Assembly: GCF_001423945.1 (NCBI RefSeq)
Contig: NZ_LMPU01000001.1
Coordinates: 146,373-210,372 of the forward strand
Length of the DNA: 64,000 nucleotides
Source of the DNA: Pedobacter sp. Leaf194
Lineage (GTDB): Bacteria > Bacteroidota > Bacteroidia > Sphingobacteriales > Sphingobacteriaceae
Reading direction: 5' to 3'
The notes beneath the pieces were generated by a model. It was given only the letters and a program-made list of their open reading frames with translations. It searched no databases and was not told where the DNA came from. Shown here piece by piece: positions 54,467 through 63,592 of the stretch. Position 1 is the first letter of the stretch. Each line of letters starts with the position of its first letter. A program made the translations under genes and the position numbers.

Positions 54467-56329
54467 CTACTTATTAATATAGACCATTAAAACCGAAATA
54501 TCAGATGGAGACACACCTGAAATTCGCGAAGCCTGACCTAAGGTACGCGGTTTTATCTTAAATAATTTTTCACGGGCTTCTTTCGAGATGGATACGATGG
54601 TATTATAGTCGAAGTCTGTTCTAATTTCTTTGTCTTCCATCTTCAGCATTTTAGCAACTATCTCATTTTCCTTCTCGAAATAGCTTTCGTACTTAATTTT
54701 AATTTCTGCCTGCTCGATGGTTTCATTGTCCAGATTTTTCGTTGCCTCAGCCAAAGGCTTGCTCACTTTAATAATGTCTTGCAAGCCCACATGAGGTCGA
54801 CCAACAAGACTGTGAATTTTCACGTTCTGATTTAGTGCGCTTGAGCCAAGGCTTTCCAACATTGGATTTGCGTCAGCCATTTCGATTCCTTGACTACGCG
54901 TAAACTTTACCAAAGCGTCTGCAGCAGCTACTTTACGATTTACTTTTTCTAAACGTTCATCAGATATCAAGCCCAATTCATGACCGATAGGTGAGAGGCG
55001 AATATCTGCATTATCTTGGCGCAACAACAAGCGATGTTCTGCTCTGGAAGTAAACATGCGATAGGGCTCCTCCGTTCCCTTGGTTACAAGGTCATCTATC
55101 AAAACACCAATATAACTGTCTGACCTTTTCATGATCAATTCATGTTTATCATTAATTTTTTGATGCGCATTTATGCCTGCCATAAATCCCTGACAAGCTG
55201 CTTCCTCGTAACCAGTAGTTCCATTTATCTGGCCAGCTAAGAAGAGATTGTTAATTATCTTTGTTTCCAAAGTTAAGGATAGTTGCGTAGGGGGGAAGAA
55301 ATCATACTCAATCGCGTAACCAGGTCTAAACATTTTTGCGTTCTCAAATCCTGGTATTAAGCGTAGCGCTTTAAACTGAACATCCTCGGGAAGTGAAGTT
55401 GAAAAACCATTTACATAAATTTCGCAGGTATTCCATCCTTCAGGTTCAACAAAAATCTGATGTCTGTCTCGCTCTGCAAAACGATTAATTTTGTCTTCGA
55501 TTGAAGGACAATATCTCGGACCTAATCCTTTTATTCTGCCGGTAAACATTGGAGATTTTTCAAAGCCTTCTTTCAATGTTTCATGAACTTCATTATTGGT
55601 ATAAGTAATCCAGCAGCAGCGTTGGTCAGTCGAAACATTGGTATCAGTAAAAGAGAATTTATTAGGATTTTCATCTCCCCATTGCTCTTCCATTTTAGAA
55701 TAATCTAAACTACGGCCGTCTACCCGGGGTGGGGTACCAGTCTTCATGCGGCCAGCTTCCATGCCAAGCTCAACTAATTGCTCGGTTATCCCGGTCGATG
55801 CCCGTTCCGCTGTTCTACCACCACCAAACTTCTTTTCACCAATGTGCATCACGCCGTTCAAAAAGGTTCCGTTGGTCAATACAACGGCTTTACTTTCTAT
55901 TTCGATGCCTAAAGAAGTTTTAACGCCATAGACTGTATTATCCTTCACTAAAAGGCCAACAACGCTGTCCTGCCACATGTCTAAATTAGGTGTTCTTTCT
56001 AAAGCCAAACGCCATTCTTCCGCGAAACGCATCCTATCAATCTGTGCTCTGGGACTCCACATTGCCGGACCTTTGGACTTATTAAGCATCCTAAATTGAA
56101 TAGTCGACTTGTCTGAAATTATTCCAGAATATCCGCCCATTGCATCAACCTCTCGGACAATTTGTCCTTTAGCAACACCGCCCATGGCCGGATTACAACT
56201 CATTTGAGCAATGGTGCCCATATTCATTGTTATTAGTATAACAGATGATCCTAAGTTAGCAGCAGCAGCAGCAGCTTCACAGCCTGCATGTCCTGCACCA
56301 ACCACAATCAAATCGTATTTTGAAAACAT
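54467..56329 (-). CDS. mnmG: tRNA uridine 5-carboxymethylaminomethyl modification enzyme MnmG
   Basis: MnmG with MnmE modifies U34 of several tRNAs. The 620-residue FAD protein has [19 protein letters not shown] at the N-terminus, [40 protein letters not shown] and [20 protein letters not shown]. In many bacteria gidA/mnmG is close to oriC. Here two parS-type palindromes lie 17-68 nt before its start, and the ABC-F gene uup is just upstream. Confidence 0.98.
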   Translation of the reverse strand: MFSKYDLIVVGAGHAGCEAAAAAANLGSSVILITMNMGTIAQMSCNPAMGGVAKGQIVREVDAMGGYSGIISDKSTIQFRMLNKSKGPAMWSPRAQIDRMRFAEEWRLALERTPNLDMWQDSVVGLLVKDNTVYGVKTSLGIEIESKAVVLTNGTFLNGVMHIGEKKFGGGRTAERASTGITEQLVELGMEAGRMKTGTPPRVDGRSLDYSKMEEQWGDENPNKFSFTDTNVSTDQRCCWITYTNNEVHETLKEGFEKSPMFTGRIKGLGPRYCPSIEDKINRFAERDRHQIFVEPEGWNTCEIYVNGFSTSLPEDVQFKALRLIPGFENAKMFRPGYAIEYDFFPPTQLSLTLETKIINNLFLAGQINGTTGYEEAACQGFMAGINAHQKINDKHELIMKRSDSYIGVLIDDLVTKGTEEPYRMFTSRAEHRLLLRQDNADIRLSPIGHELGLISDERLEKVNRKVAAADALVKFTRSQGIEMADANPMLESLGSSALNQNVKIHSLVGRPHVGLQDIIKVSKPLAEATKNLDNETIEQAEIKIKYESYFEKENEIVAKMLKMEDKEIRTDFDYNTIVSISKEAREKLFKIKPRTLGQASRISGVSPSDISVLMVYINK

Positions 56330-56345
56330 CTTAACTTATTATTTA

Positions 56346-56361
56346 TGTTTCACGTGAAACA
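56346..56361. promoter_or_regulatory. parS site 1 (ParB binding)
   Basis: TGTTTCACGTGAAACA is a perfect 16-bp palindrome identical to the bacterial parS consensus. It lies 17 nt upstream of mnmG. parS sites cluster near the replication origin and load ParB clamps for chromosome segregation. No parA or parB is in the window. Confidence 0.9.
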
Positions 56362-56381
56362 TTCACTATTATATTTCATAT

Positions 56382-56397
56382 TGTTCCACGTGGAACA
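56382..56397. promoter_or_regulatory. parS site 2 (ParB binding)
   Basis: TGTTCCACGTGGAACA is a second perfect 16-bp palindrome, 36 bp centre to centre from site 1. It keeps the CACGTG core and differs from site 1 at one symmetrical position in each arm. Two adjacent sites make chance very unlikely. Confidence 0.85.
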
Positions 56398-56429
56398 ATA
56401 ACGGTTTCATTTCTTTGAAATTGTTTTAG

Positions 56430-58289
56430 TTACTCGGAAAGCTCTAGCCAGCGCATAGTATGCTCGTCCAACTTCTCCTTAAACACTTCAATTTCATCAG
56501 ACACTTCTTGTATTTTTATGTAATTAGAAGCGTCTATTTCCTGTAGGCGTTTTGTTAACTCAGCGATTTTCATTTCGGCTTCTGCCATTCCTTTCTCACT
56601 TTCTTCAAGTTCTTTTTGTTCTTTGAAACTTAACTTCTTCGCTGATTTTACAACGGGCTGATCAACAACCGGATTCGGTTTTTTCGCTTCAGCCTTCACT
56701 TTAGGTTGCTCTAAACTTAGTCTATATTCAGAGTAATTTCCATTATAGATTTTTACTACGCCTTCGCGCTCCATGATGAATAGTTGGTCACTCATCTTAT
56801 CTAATAAGTATCTATCATGTGAAACCAACATTAATATACCAGGAAAATTTTCAAGAAATTCCTCAAGTACATTTAACGTATCAATATCTAAATCATTTGT
56901 CGGCTCATCAAGAATCAAAAAGTTCGGATTCTGCATCAATACCTTCATTAGATTAAGGCGTTTTTTTTCACCACCACTTAACTTCTCCACCATGCCATGT
57001 TGCTTCTTTGGTGGGAATAAGAATAGTGTTAATAGGGCAGAGGCAGTAATAATCGAACCATCAGCCATCTTAATATATTCGGCGTCAGACTTAACGATGT
57101 CAATAACCCTTTCTTTAGGATCGAAGGTTAAACCACCTTGCTTATAATAACCAAAAACCGTTGTATCTCCCGTGTCCACAGTGCCAGTATCTGGCGCTAG
57201 CTGACTGGTGATAATATTTAACAATGTTGATTTTCCTGTACCATTTTTACCAGCCAGGCCAATCCTGTCACCTTTTTTAAAAGTATAGCTGAAGTCATTT
57301 ATAATTGCACGGCCATCAAAAGACTTCGCAACGTGTTCAATTTCAACAATTTTGCCACCCTGACGAGACATCTTCATTTGAAGGCTAATGGTTTGATTAT
57401 CAGCCTTTTTCTTCGTTTTCTCTTCTAAGTCGTAAAATGCATTAATTCTCGCATTTGATTTCGTCCCACGAGCTTGGGGCATGCGCCTCATCCACTCCAG
57501 TTCTTTTTTGAGCAATTGCTGGTTCTTGTGTTGAACTGTAGCGTCTAATGCCTCCCTTTCTGATTTCTTTTCGAGGTAATAAGCGTAATTGCCATTATAG
57601 TTGAAAATTTTGCCTCTATCTAATTCTACTATTGTGTTACAAACGTTATCGAGAAAATACCTGTCGTGAGTAACTAACAAGATCGTTTTCTGTCCTGTTG
57701 TTAAAAGTTTTTCTAACCACTCAATGGTATCAATATCCAGGTGATTGGTTGGCTCGTCCAGTACTAAAATTTCCGGATCTTCAATTAGTAACTTCGCTAA
57801 AGCCAAACGTTTTTTTTGTCCGCCAGATAGTGTTGATATTTTTTGCTGAAGGTGCGTGATCCCCATTCTATTCAAAATGGTTTTAATCTCATGCTCGTAC
57901 TCCCAGGCATTATGCTCGCTTAACTCTTCATACAAACGATTAAGCGTTTTTTCATCTGGATTCGGATCTTCAATTAGTTCCTCATACTCCTTTATTAATT
58001 GTTGTTGCTTATTTTCCAAAGAAAATATGTGGTCGCTTATTGAAAAGCCCTCGGTGAATTGAGGTTCCTGATCCAAAAAGCCGATTTTCACTGCTTTGTT
58101 TTTTACGATTTTACCTTCAAGCGGAGGGAATCGTTCAGCCAGTAGTTTCAAAAGTGTACTTTTACCAGCACCATTAATTCCAACCAACGCCACACGCTGA
58201 CCAGAGTTAATGCCTAAGGTTAAATTTTTAAACAGCCATTCGTCATGGTAACCATGTCCTAAGCTTTCTGCCGCAATTAATGTGCTCAA
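56430..58289 (-). CDS. uup: ABC-F family ATPase (Uup type)
   Basis: The 619-residue protein has two ABC ATPase domains and no membrane domain. The first has GINGAGKST at 37-45, LSGGQKKRLALAKLL and LDEPTNHLDIDTIEW. The second has GKNGTGKST near 342-350, LSGGEKKRLNLMKVL and LDEPTNDLDIDTLNV. A C-terminal coiled coil (about 555-619) marks the Uup branch. ABC-F proteins act on ribosomes or, for Uup, on branched DNA. It has a -7 element and is upstream of mnmG. Confidence 0.93.
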   Translation of the reverse strand: MSTLIAAESLGHGYHDEWLFKNLTLGINSGQRVALVGINGAGKSTLLKLLAERFPPLEGKIVKNKAVKIGFLDQEPQFTEGFSISDHIFSLENKQQQLIKEYEELIEDPNPDEKTLNRLYEELSEHNAWEYEHEIKTILNRMGITHLQQKISTLSGGQKKRLALAKLLIEDPEILVLDEPTNHLDIDTIEWLEKLLTTGQKTILLVTHDRYFLDNVCNTIVELDRGKIFNYNGNYAYYLEKKSEREALDATVQHKNQQLLKKELEWMRRMPQARGTKSNARINAFYDLEEKTKKKADNQTISLQMKMSRQGGKIVEIEHVAKSFDGRAIINDFSYTFKKGDRIGLAGKNGTGKSTLLNIITSQLAPDTGTVDTGDTTVFGYYKQGGLTFDPKERVIDIVKSDAEYIKMADGSIITASALLTLFLFPPKKQHGMVEKLSGGEKKRLNLMKVLMQNPNFLILDEPTNDLDIDTLNVLEEFLENFPGILMLVSHDRYLLDKMSDQLFIMEREGVVKIYNGNYSEYRLSLEQPKVKAEAKKPNPVVDQPVVKSAKKLSFKEQKELEESEKGMAEAEMKIAELTKRLQEIDASNYIKIQEVSDEIEVFKEKLDEHTMRWLELSE

Positions 58290-58326
58290 TTTATTTGTAT
58301 TTCGGATTTATAAAGGAAAATTAGTG

Positions 58327-58334
58327 CAAAAGTA
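58327..58334 (-). promoter_or_regulatory. -7 element (TACTTTTG) for uup
   Basis: TACTTTTG on the minus strand is an exact TAnnTTTG match, 37 nt before the uup ATG. Confidence 0.5.
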
Positions 58335-58487
58335 AGTATAAAATATTTGGCAGTCCACAGTGATGCCTCAAAAGCGAATCTACAAGTAATTAAAATGGCA
58401 AAATATTGATATACAAAGAATTCGTTTTAAGATTAAACTGGAAAATAACTTTCAAATCGAATAATGTTTCTTTATGATGTACATCTA

Positions 58488-58523
58488 AAAAAGAAAACAG
58501 CGGCCGGAATCGCTCCGCCGCTG
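58488..58523 (-). terminator. Terminator after the DUF2807 gene
   Basis: CAGCGGCCGGA and TCCGCCGCTG pair with one bulge around a short loop, followed on the minus strand by TTTTCTTTTTT. Confidence 0.85.
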
Positions 58524-58566
58524 CTTCAATCATTAACTAAAACTAAACTTTATCTTGATGTGATGT

Positions 58567-59202
58567 CTAGAAAATAGATTCCAGAACGTCAACTTTAATA
58601 TCTTGGTATCTGCTGGCGTTGTAAGCAGCAAAAATTGGTGCAGCGCTCACATTGGTATCTGCGGCAACAAAATCATTCATGTTAACTTTTGCAGTAGAAC
58701 CGAGGATAGAAGTGTAACTGTCTGTTGCGCCACTTAAAGTTAATTTAGAAGCACCCCCAACATTTGTATTTAAATTAACTGTATTTGCATTAATGTTCGC
58801 AACTGCTGCATCATTTAAAACAATGCTCAAATTCAATAGATTAAAATTTCCAGCGGTTTTAATTGTGGAAGTATTTGAGGCTTCGATTGCTGACAGGTTA
58901 TTTACGTGCGCAATAACCAACAATGGTGTTGCTGTGAAAGAGCTTATTCTAAGCTCACCGTTTTGTTGTTGCACCAGTGCGTTTTTTGCGAAGTAATTGT
59001 CGTATACTTCAACGCTTTCTTTAGCATCCTGCACTAAAATTAATTTAACGTTTCCGCTGATTTTAATTTTACTGATGTTTTTTACCGATGTTAGGTTTGT
59101 GTAATTGTTGTTTTTTTCGGTGGCCATTGCCGAAACGCTTGCTGTACCTAAAATGATTGTTGTTAAGGCTGCTGCGAATAATGTTTTAATAGAGTTTTTC
59201 AT
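58567..59202 (-). CDS. DUF2807 (auto-transporter adhesin head GIN domain) protein
   Basis: The 211-residue protein has a signal peptide (about 1-28, ending ASVSAMA-T) and a DUF2807 beta-helix: NISKIKISGNVKLILVQDAK, ELRISSFTATPLLVIAHVNN and NLSAIEASNTSTIKTAGNFN. The repeated strands match the family. ATG 59202 is preferred over an in-frame ATG at 59262. A 21-bp-period direct repeat lies 113-145 nt upstream. Function unknown; probably periplasmic or surface. Confidence 0.9.
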   Translation of the reverse strand: MKNSIKTLFAAALTTIILGTASVSAMATEKNNNYTNLTSVKNISKIKISGNVKLILVQDAKESVEVYDNYFAKNALVQQQNGELRISSFTATPLLVIAHVNNLSAIEASNTSTIKTAGNFNLLNLSIVLNDAAVANINANTVNLNTNVGGASKLTLSGATDSYTSILGSTAKVNMNDFVAADTNVSAAPIFAAYNASRYQDIKVDVLESIF

Positions 59203-59314
59203 AACTGTATATCTTGATATTTTTAAATCTTTTTGTTGTTGTTTTCGAATATAAGACTGCAAGCCAGCAGAAAAGTTGCACGCAGATTTGCGTTAATATA
59301 CCAGCATAGCGAAA

Positions 59315-59347
59315 TTATCGACCAACGCCAAGAACTATTAGACGAAC
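59315..59347 (-). promoter_or_regulatory. Direct repeat with 21-bp period (candidate LytTR site)
   Basis: TTATCGACCAAC (59315-59326) and TATTAGACGAAC (59336-59347) are 21 bp apart and match at 8 of 12 positions. The whole 33-nt element matches 22 of 33 positions of 29329-29361, including the block TCGACCAACGC. It lies upstream of the DUF2807 gene. Confidence 0.45.
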
Positions 59348-59502
59348 AGGATGAAACAACATGATTTAGATGGAAGCTTTGACCAAATTCAGTTTTTACA
59401 ACAAAGAATGGATGATTCCAGTTGGGTTGAGTGATAGCCGAAGGTTACTCAAATCAAGCGACGATAATGGTTATGATTAGAACCGAGACGAATTAGTAAA
59501 GT

Positions 59503-59940
59503 TTAAGCCATACCCGCTTCGGTTCTATAACTTAAGTATTCGTTTTCTTTTTGCGTCATAAGGGTTTTTGCAGCCTTACCCTTGTCTTTATAACCGAGCA
59601 GGTGCAAAGTACCGTGTATCATAATGCGGCAAACTTCATCAAAAACGGTTGTTTTATATGTTTCTGCATTCTCTTTTACACGCTCAATACTAATAAAAAT
59701 GTCACTTACAATCATTTTCTCTACGTCAGAGTTGTCGAAGGTGATGATGTCTGTGTATGTATTGTGGTTTAAATATTGCTGATTAATGCCGAGCAAGTAT
59801 TCATCGCTGCAAAATATAAAATTAAGTTCCTGCAATTTAAAACCCTCTTTTTCGATGGTTGATTTAATCCACTTTCTAACCTTTATTTTTTGAGGAAGGT
59901 TATAAGTTACAGATTCTGTGAAAAAGGAAATTGCAGGCAT
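59503..59940 (-). CDS. ybeY: Endoribonuclease YbeY
   Basis: YbeY takes part in 16S rRNA maturation and ribosome quality control. The 145-residue protein has FICSDEYLLGINQQYL-like FIFCSDEYLLGINQQYLNHN, YTDIITFDNSD and MIHGTLHLLGYKDK. The HxxxHxxxxxD[H] metal site has lysine where the third histidine is usual; I recall the same YKDK form from other Bacteroidetes YbeY proteins. It follows the DUF4175 gene by 112 nt. Confidence 0.95.
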   Translation of the reverse strand: MPAISFFTESVTYNLPQKIKVRKWIKSTIEKEGFKLQELNFIFCSDEYLLGINQQYLNHNTYTDIITFDNSDVEKMIVSDIFISIERVKENAETYKTTVFDEVCRIMIHGTLHLLGYKDKGKAAKTLMTQKENEYLSYRTEAGMA

Positions 59941-60052
59941 ATAAATGATTTAAGACTGCAAATTTAAGAAAATATAGCACCACTTTCTCATGTTGCAAAT
60001 GGTGCCTTCACTAAGCTTATATGAAGAATTCAGATATTATAAGCTTTAAGAA

Positions 60053-63000
60053 CTAGCGTTCTACATTTAGTGATTTTAAATATTCGGCAATCTTATTTTT
60101 GTAATAATAGTTTAAGCTTGGTGGCAGCTTTTGTAGCAAATCGTTTCCGTTCTTTTGCTCTTTTTTAAATTGTTCAATCATTTTCTGGTAAGTCGGAGGA
60201 AATTCTTTGGCTGCTTTACTTTCACGTTTAGAATCTTCCTCTTGTTCGCGTTCTGCTTTTTCTGCTTCTAAAAGCTTGGTTAACAGTTCTTTTTGTCTGT
60301 TTAGCGTTTCTTGCTGCAAACGTTTATTCACCAAATCACTTTCCGTTTGCTTCATCTCTTTGATGGCTTCGTTTAGGTTGCCCATTTTCCCTGAACCATC
60401 TTTATTTTCCTCACGATTGATTTTTTCCAATGCCTGGCGAATCATTTGCTGTTGTTGTGCCATCTTTCCAAACTCCTGGCTCATCTGCCCTTTACCAATA
60501 GTTCCAGAGTTCCCTTCAGATTTTTGCATTTGCTCACGGGCCTTTTGCATACTCTTGTTCAGTTGTTCCTGCATTTGAGAAAGCTGCTTCATGCCTTGCT
60601 TTTGCTTTTTGCCGCTTCCAGGTTTTGAATTTTTCTGCATATTCTGCAACTGATTCAGCGCCTCACTCAACATCAAACTTAAATTGTTAATAGAAGTCAT
60701 TGTAAATTGCTGATAACGATTAGCTTCAGGCGTTCTCCTGTCGCCTAAACTTTCCAAGCTTTTATCGAGGTTGAAATTTATTTTATTCATTTCCTCATTA
60801 ACCGTTGATTCAATTTGAGGCACACGCTTACTTAAAGCATATAAACTATCGGAAATAGTTTTTAAATTGTCTTTAATGCTACGCTGTTTTTGCACATTGG
60901 TCGTGTAAGATGGATCTGCTGAAGTCATTCTTTTCAGTGCTAACATTACTTTTTCCTGTTCAAAAGATGTGTTGAGGAGATTTTCGAGCAGTTTTCGCAA
61001 TTCTTTAGCATTCAAATTATTTTCCATTTCCTCACCCTGTTGCTGCATTTCGCTCATTTTCTTCGAAAGCTTTTCCATCTGTTCTCCGGCTTTCTGTTGT
61101 TTCTGGCTTGCGTTTTTTGAGTCTTTTTTATCTAATGCATCCTTAACATCCTGTTGCTCTTTTTGAATCTCCTGAATATCTTTTTCCGGGTTTTCAAATG
61201 GATTTGGTTTTTCCAAGGTTTGGTTTTTTTCTTCCAGTTTTTTCAAATCATCCTTCAAATCTTTCATCTCCTTGTTTAACGCATCCTGTTTTTGTTTCAG
61301 CGATTCATTATCTGGTTTTTTATCTGCAGTTTGTTTACTCAGTTCTTTCTGTGCTTTAGCCAGTTCATTTAATCTATCGATATCGTTTTGGAGATTTTGT
61401 TCAAATTCCAGCTGCTTATAAAGTTCTAAGATTCTATCCAGTTCATTTTTGAGCGTTTTGTTGTCCAGTTGCATTTTAGAAAGTTCGTTCTGCGTTTGGT
61501 CCTTATTTTTCTCGTTCATCAAATTTTGCAATTTCTGCAAAAGCTCTTTGGTTTTCTCATCGAGCACATTATCAAACAAATCTTTAATCTGTTTTTGCTT
61601 TTCTATAAGTTCTTCGGTTTGCTTTTGGTCTTCCTGCTGCAGAATGTTTTTATCATTTTGCTCCTTAATTTCTTTAACCGCCTGGTCCAGTTGTTTTTGC
61701 TTATCAAGTAATGCTTCAATCTGCTTTTTATCTTCAAAGGAGATCTGTTTTTTATCAATAAGGCTTTCAGCTACTTTTTTGCTTTCCTTTTCGATGGTAT
61801 TAGCCAGCCGGATGGCAGACTGCACTTTTTGCTTTAGCGCCTGGCTATTTGCGTTTACTTGCTCGGCAGCTTCTTTTTTGGTCGGCTGCTTAAATGTTTT
61901 TACGTCAGAGCGAGTTACTTTTGCCCCATTTACGCCATCGTTATCAGCCACTTCAAAATAGTATTCAATTTCTTGTCCGGGTTTTGCTGATGCCGTTTTC
62001 ACATCCCAGAAGTAGAAAAATGCATTTTGGGTTGCCTTTGCATTAACGCTGATATTCTTGCTGAAGGAACGAACAGTTTTATTGTTTTCTTTAACGTTGT
62101 ATTTAAAACTTAGCCTGCTGAAACCATAATCATCGCTAACCTGACCGCTAAAATAAACTGCTTTAGTATTAACAGAGTCTGGTTTTTCTTCAACCCGGAT
62201 TGCCGGTGATTGATCTTTAATTACGTTAATTTGGTGTGTTAAAGAATCGCTTAGGGTTACAAATTCATTTTTTGGTGAGACACTATATTTAGAATTATTA
62301 CGAATCGTAGCATTAAATGCAGATTCATCATCATCAACTTTTAAAATGTTTTGTTTTCCGTTTAAAATAAACAGAAGCGAATTGCTTTTGCCTGTTTTAA
62401 AATTCCAGGTTACGCGGGTTCCTTCAGGTAAAAGAATATCGCCAACATTTGCAATAACTTCTTGCTTTTTAGCTAAGTAAGCAGGGTAGGTTAATGTTGC
62501 TGTAGCATTCAACAATTCCGGGCGTGGTTTCACGCTAATCGTAAAAGCGGCCGAACTAAAGCCACCGCCTTTAAAAATCAATTTCTTATCGGTCTGAATA
62601 TTTTTAACCGTGTAATTAAATTGGCTGATGGTTTTCTTATCGAGTTTATAGGTGTTTTTTCCATTTTCTACGTAAACCTCTGCAGGGAGCTCATCGCCGG
62701 CAAGTTTCAAATTAATGGTAAGGTCATTGCCCTGTGTAACAACCAGGTTTTTGTTTAAAACCGTAAAACTGAATGGCGCTTTGGGAGCAATGTATTCATC
62801 ATATTTGAAGAAACTATTGGTTCCATCCCGCAAAATAGATGGCGCAATAAAGGCGATTAATAAAATTATCGAACTTGGAATAAAGAGGAATTTTAAATAT
62901 TTCCGATTGTCGGTTATTCGAATGGCGGTGTAAAAAGGAACCGGTTTCAGGTCGAGAATTTTCTGATCGATACTGGCTAAAATAAGCTGATTACCTGGTG

Positions 63001-63367
63001 CATTTTCAGCAAGTTTGTGCAGCTGTAGCGTATTCAAAAGCTTATCCTTTATGTCAGAAAAATGATCTCCGATTATGATCGAAGCTTCATCAAAAGATAA
63101 ATGTTTGCCTAATTTGAGCATCGAAAGCAGTGGCTTTATAATCAGCAAACCAACCAATACCACGCCGAGCAACAAGTAAGCAAAAAATATAAAGGTTTTA
63201 TACCCGGCCGTTGGATTGAAATAATACAAACTCAAAAACACCAGCAGGTATAGTGCGAGCAATATTGTGGCCGAATAAATGGCACCCCGCAAAATCTTAT
63301 TCAAATAAAATTTACGGATAAACTCATCTATCTTCCTCAACAAATCGTTGTAATTACTGCTCACCAT
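60053..63367 (-). CDS. DUF4175 family membrane protein with long coiled coil
   Basis: The 1104-residue protein has two N-terminal membrane helices (about 25-45 and 55-80) and a third at about 155-175. A beta-rich region (about 190-480) and a long Lys/Glu/Gln-rich coiled coil (about 500-1000) follow, with repeated KQKQ- and EQMQK-type stretches. It matches the DUF4175 proteins of Bacteroidetes. The DUF4175-ybeY-mnmG neighbourhood is common in that phylum. Function unknown. Confidence 0.9.
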   Translation of the reverse strand: MVSSNYNDLLRKIDEFIRKFYLNKILRGAIYSATILLALYLLVFLSLYYFNPTAGYKTFIFFAYLLLGVVLVGLLIIKPLLSMLKLGKHLSFDEASIIIGDHFSDIKDKLLNTLQLHKLAENAPGNQLILASIDQKILDLKPVPFYTAIRITDNRKYLKFLFIPSSIILLIAFIAPSILRDGTNSFFKYDEYIAPKAPFSFTVLNKNLVVTQGNDLTINLKLAGDELPAEVYVENGKNTYKLDKKTISQFNYTVKNIQTDKKLIFKGGGFSSAAFTISVKPRPELLNATATLTYPAYLAKKQEVIANVGDILLPEGTRVTWNFKTGKSNSLLFILNGKQNILKVDDDESAFNATIRNNSKYSVSPKNEFVTLSDSLTHQINVIKDQSPAIRVEEKPDSVNTKAVYFSGQVSDDYGFSRLSFKYNVKENNKTVRSFSKNISVNAKATQNAFFYFWDVKTASAKPGQEIEYYFEVADNDGVNGAKVTRSDVKTFKQPTKKEAAEQVNANSQALKQKVQSAIRLANTIEKESKKVAESLIDKKQISFEDKKQIEALLDKQKQLDQAVKEIKEQNDKNILQQEDQKQTEELIEKQKQIKDLFDNVLDEKTKELLQKLQNLMNEKNKDQTQNELSKMQLDNKTLKNELDRILELYKQLEFEQNLQNDIDRLNELAKAQKELSKQTADKKPDNESLKQKQDALNKEMKDLKDDLKKLEEKNQTLEKPNPFENPEKDIQEIQKEQQDVKDALDKKDSKNASQKQQKAGEQMEKLSKKMSEMQQQGEEMENNLNAKELRKLLENLLNTSFEQEKVMLALKRMTSADPSYTTNVQKQRSIKDNLKTISDSLYALSKRVPQIESTVNEEMNKINFNLDKSLESLGDRRTPEANRYQQFTMTSINNLSLMLSEALNQLQNMQKNSKPGSGKKQKQGMKQLSQMQEQLNKSMQKAREQMQKSEGNSGTIGKGQMSQEFGKMAQQQQMIRQALEKINREENKDGSGKMGNLNEAIKEMKQTESDLVNKRLQQETLNRQKELLTKLLEAEKAEREQEEDSKRESKAAKEFPPTYQKMIEQFKKEQKNGNDLLQKLPPSLNYYYKNKIAEYLKSLNVER

Positions 63368-63560
63368 ATCAACGTAAATGTAAAAATTGTTCGTATCAAT
63401 TAAAAGAAACCTCTTTAAGGTAACGTGTTTATTTCAATTAGTTTATCTGGAGGCGATAAATTAAACCTTAGGGGTTTCATATGGATGATTAAAATTTCTA
63501 TCTTGTTAATAGTTAATACAAAGGTTACATAGATTTTAAACTAGTTTTATTAGAAAAATC

Positions 63561-63568
63561 TACTTTTG
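63561..63568 (+). promoter_or_regulatory. -7 element (TACTTTTG) for the GDPD gene
   Basis: TACTTTTG fits TAnnTTTG, 24 nt before the ATG at 63593. No clear -33 TTTG. Confidence 0.45.
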
Positions 63569-63592
63569 ATTTTTTGTATAATCACCCCAAAT

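Noticed and set aside
56330..58566. Replication origin near the parS sites
   Set aside because: No cluster of DnaA boxes, no AT-rich unwinding region with repeats and no dnaA or dnaN gene were seen, so oriC is not called.
61449..61961. 170-codon open frame on the plus strand within the DUF4175 gene
   Set aside because: It is antisense to a Lys/Glu-rich coiled coil; its Ser/Phe/Cys-rich product is the expected mirror of such codons and matches nothing.
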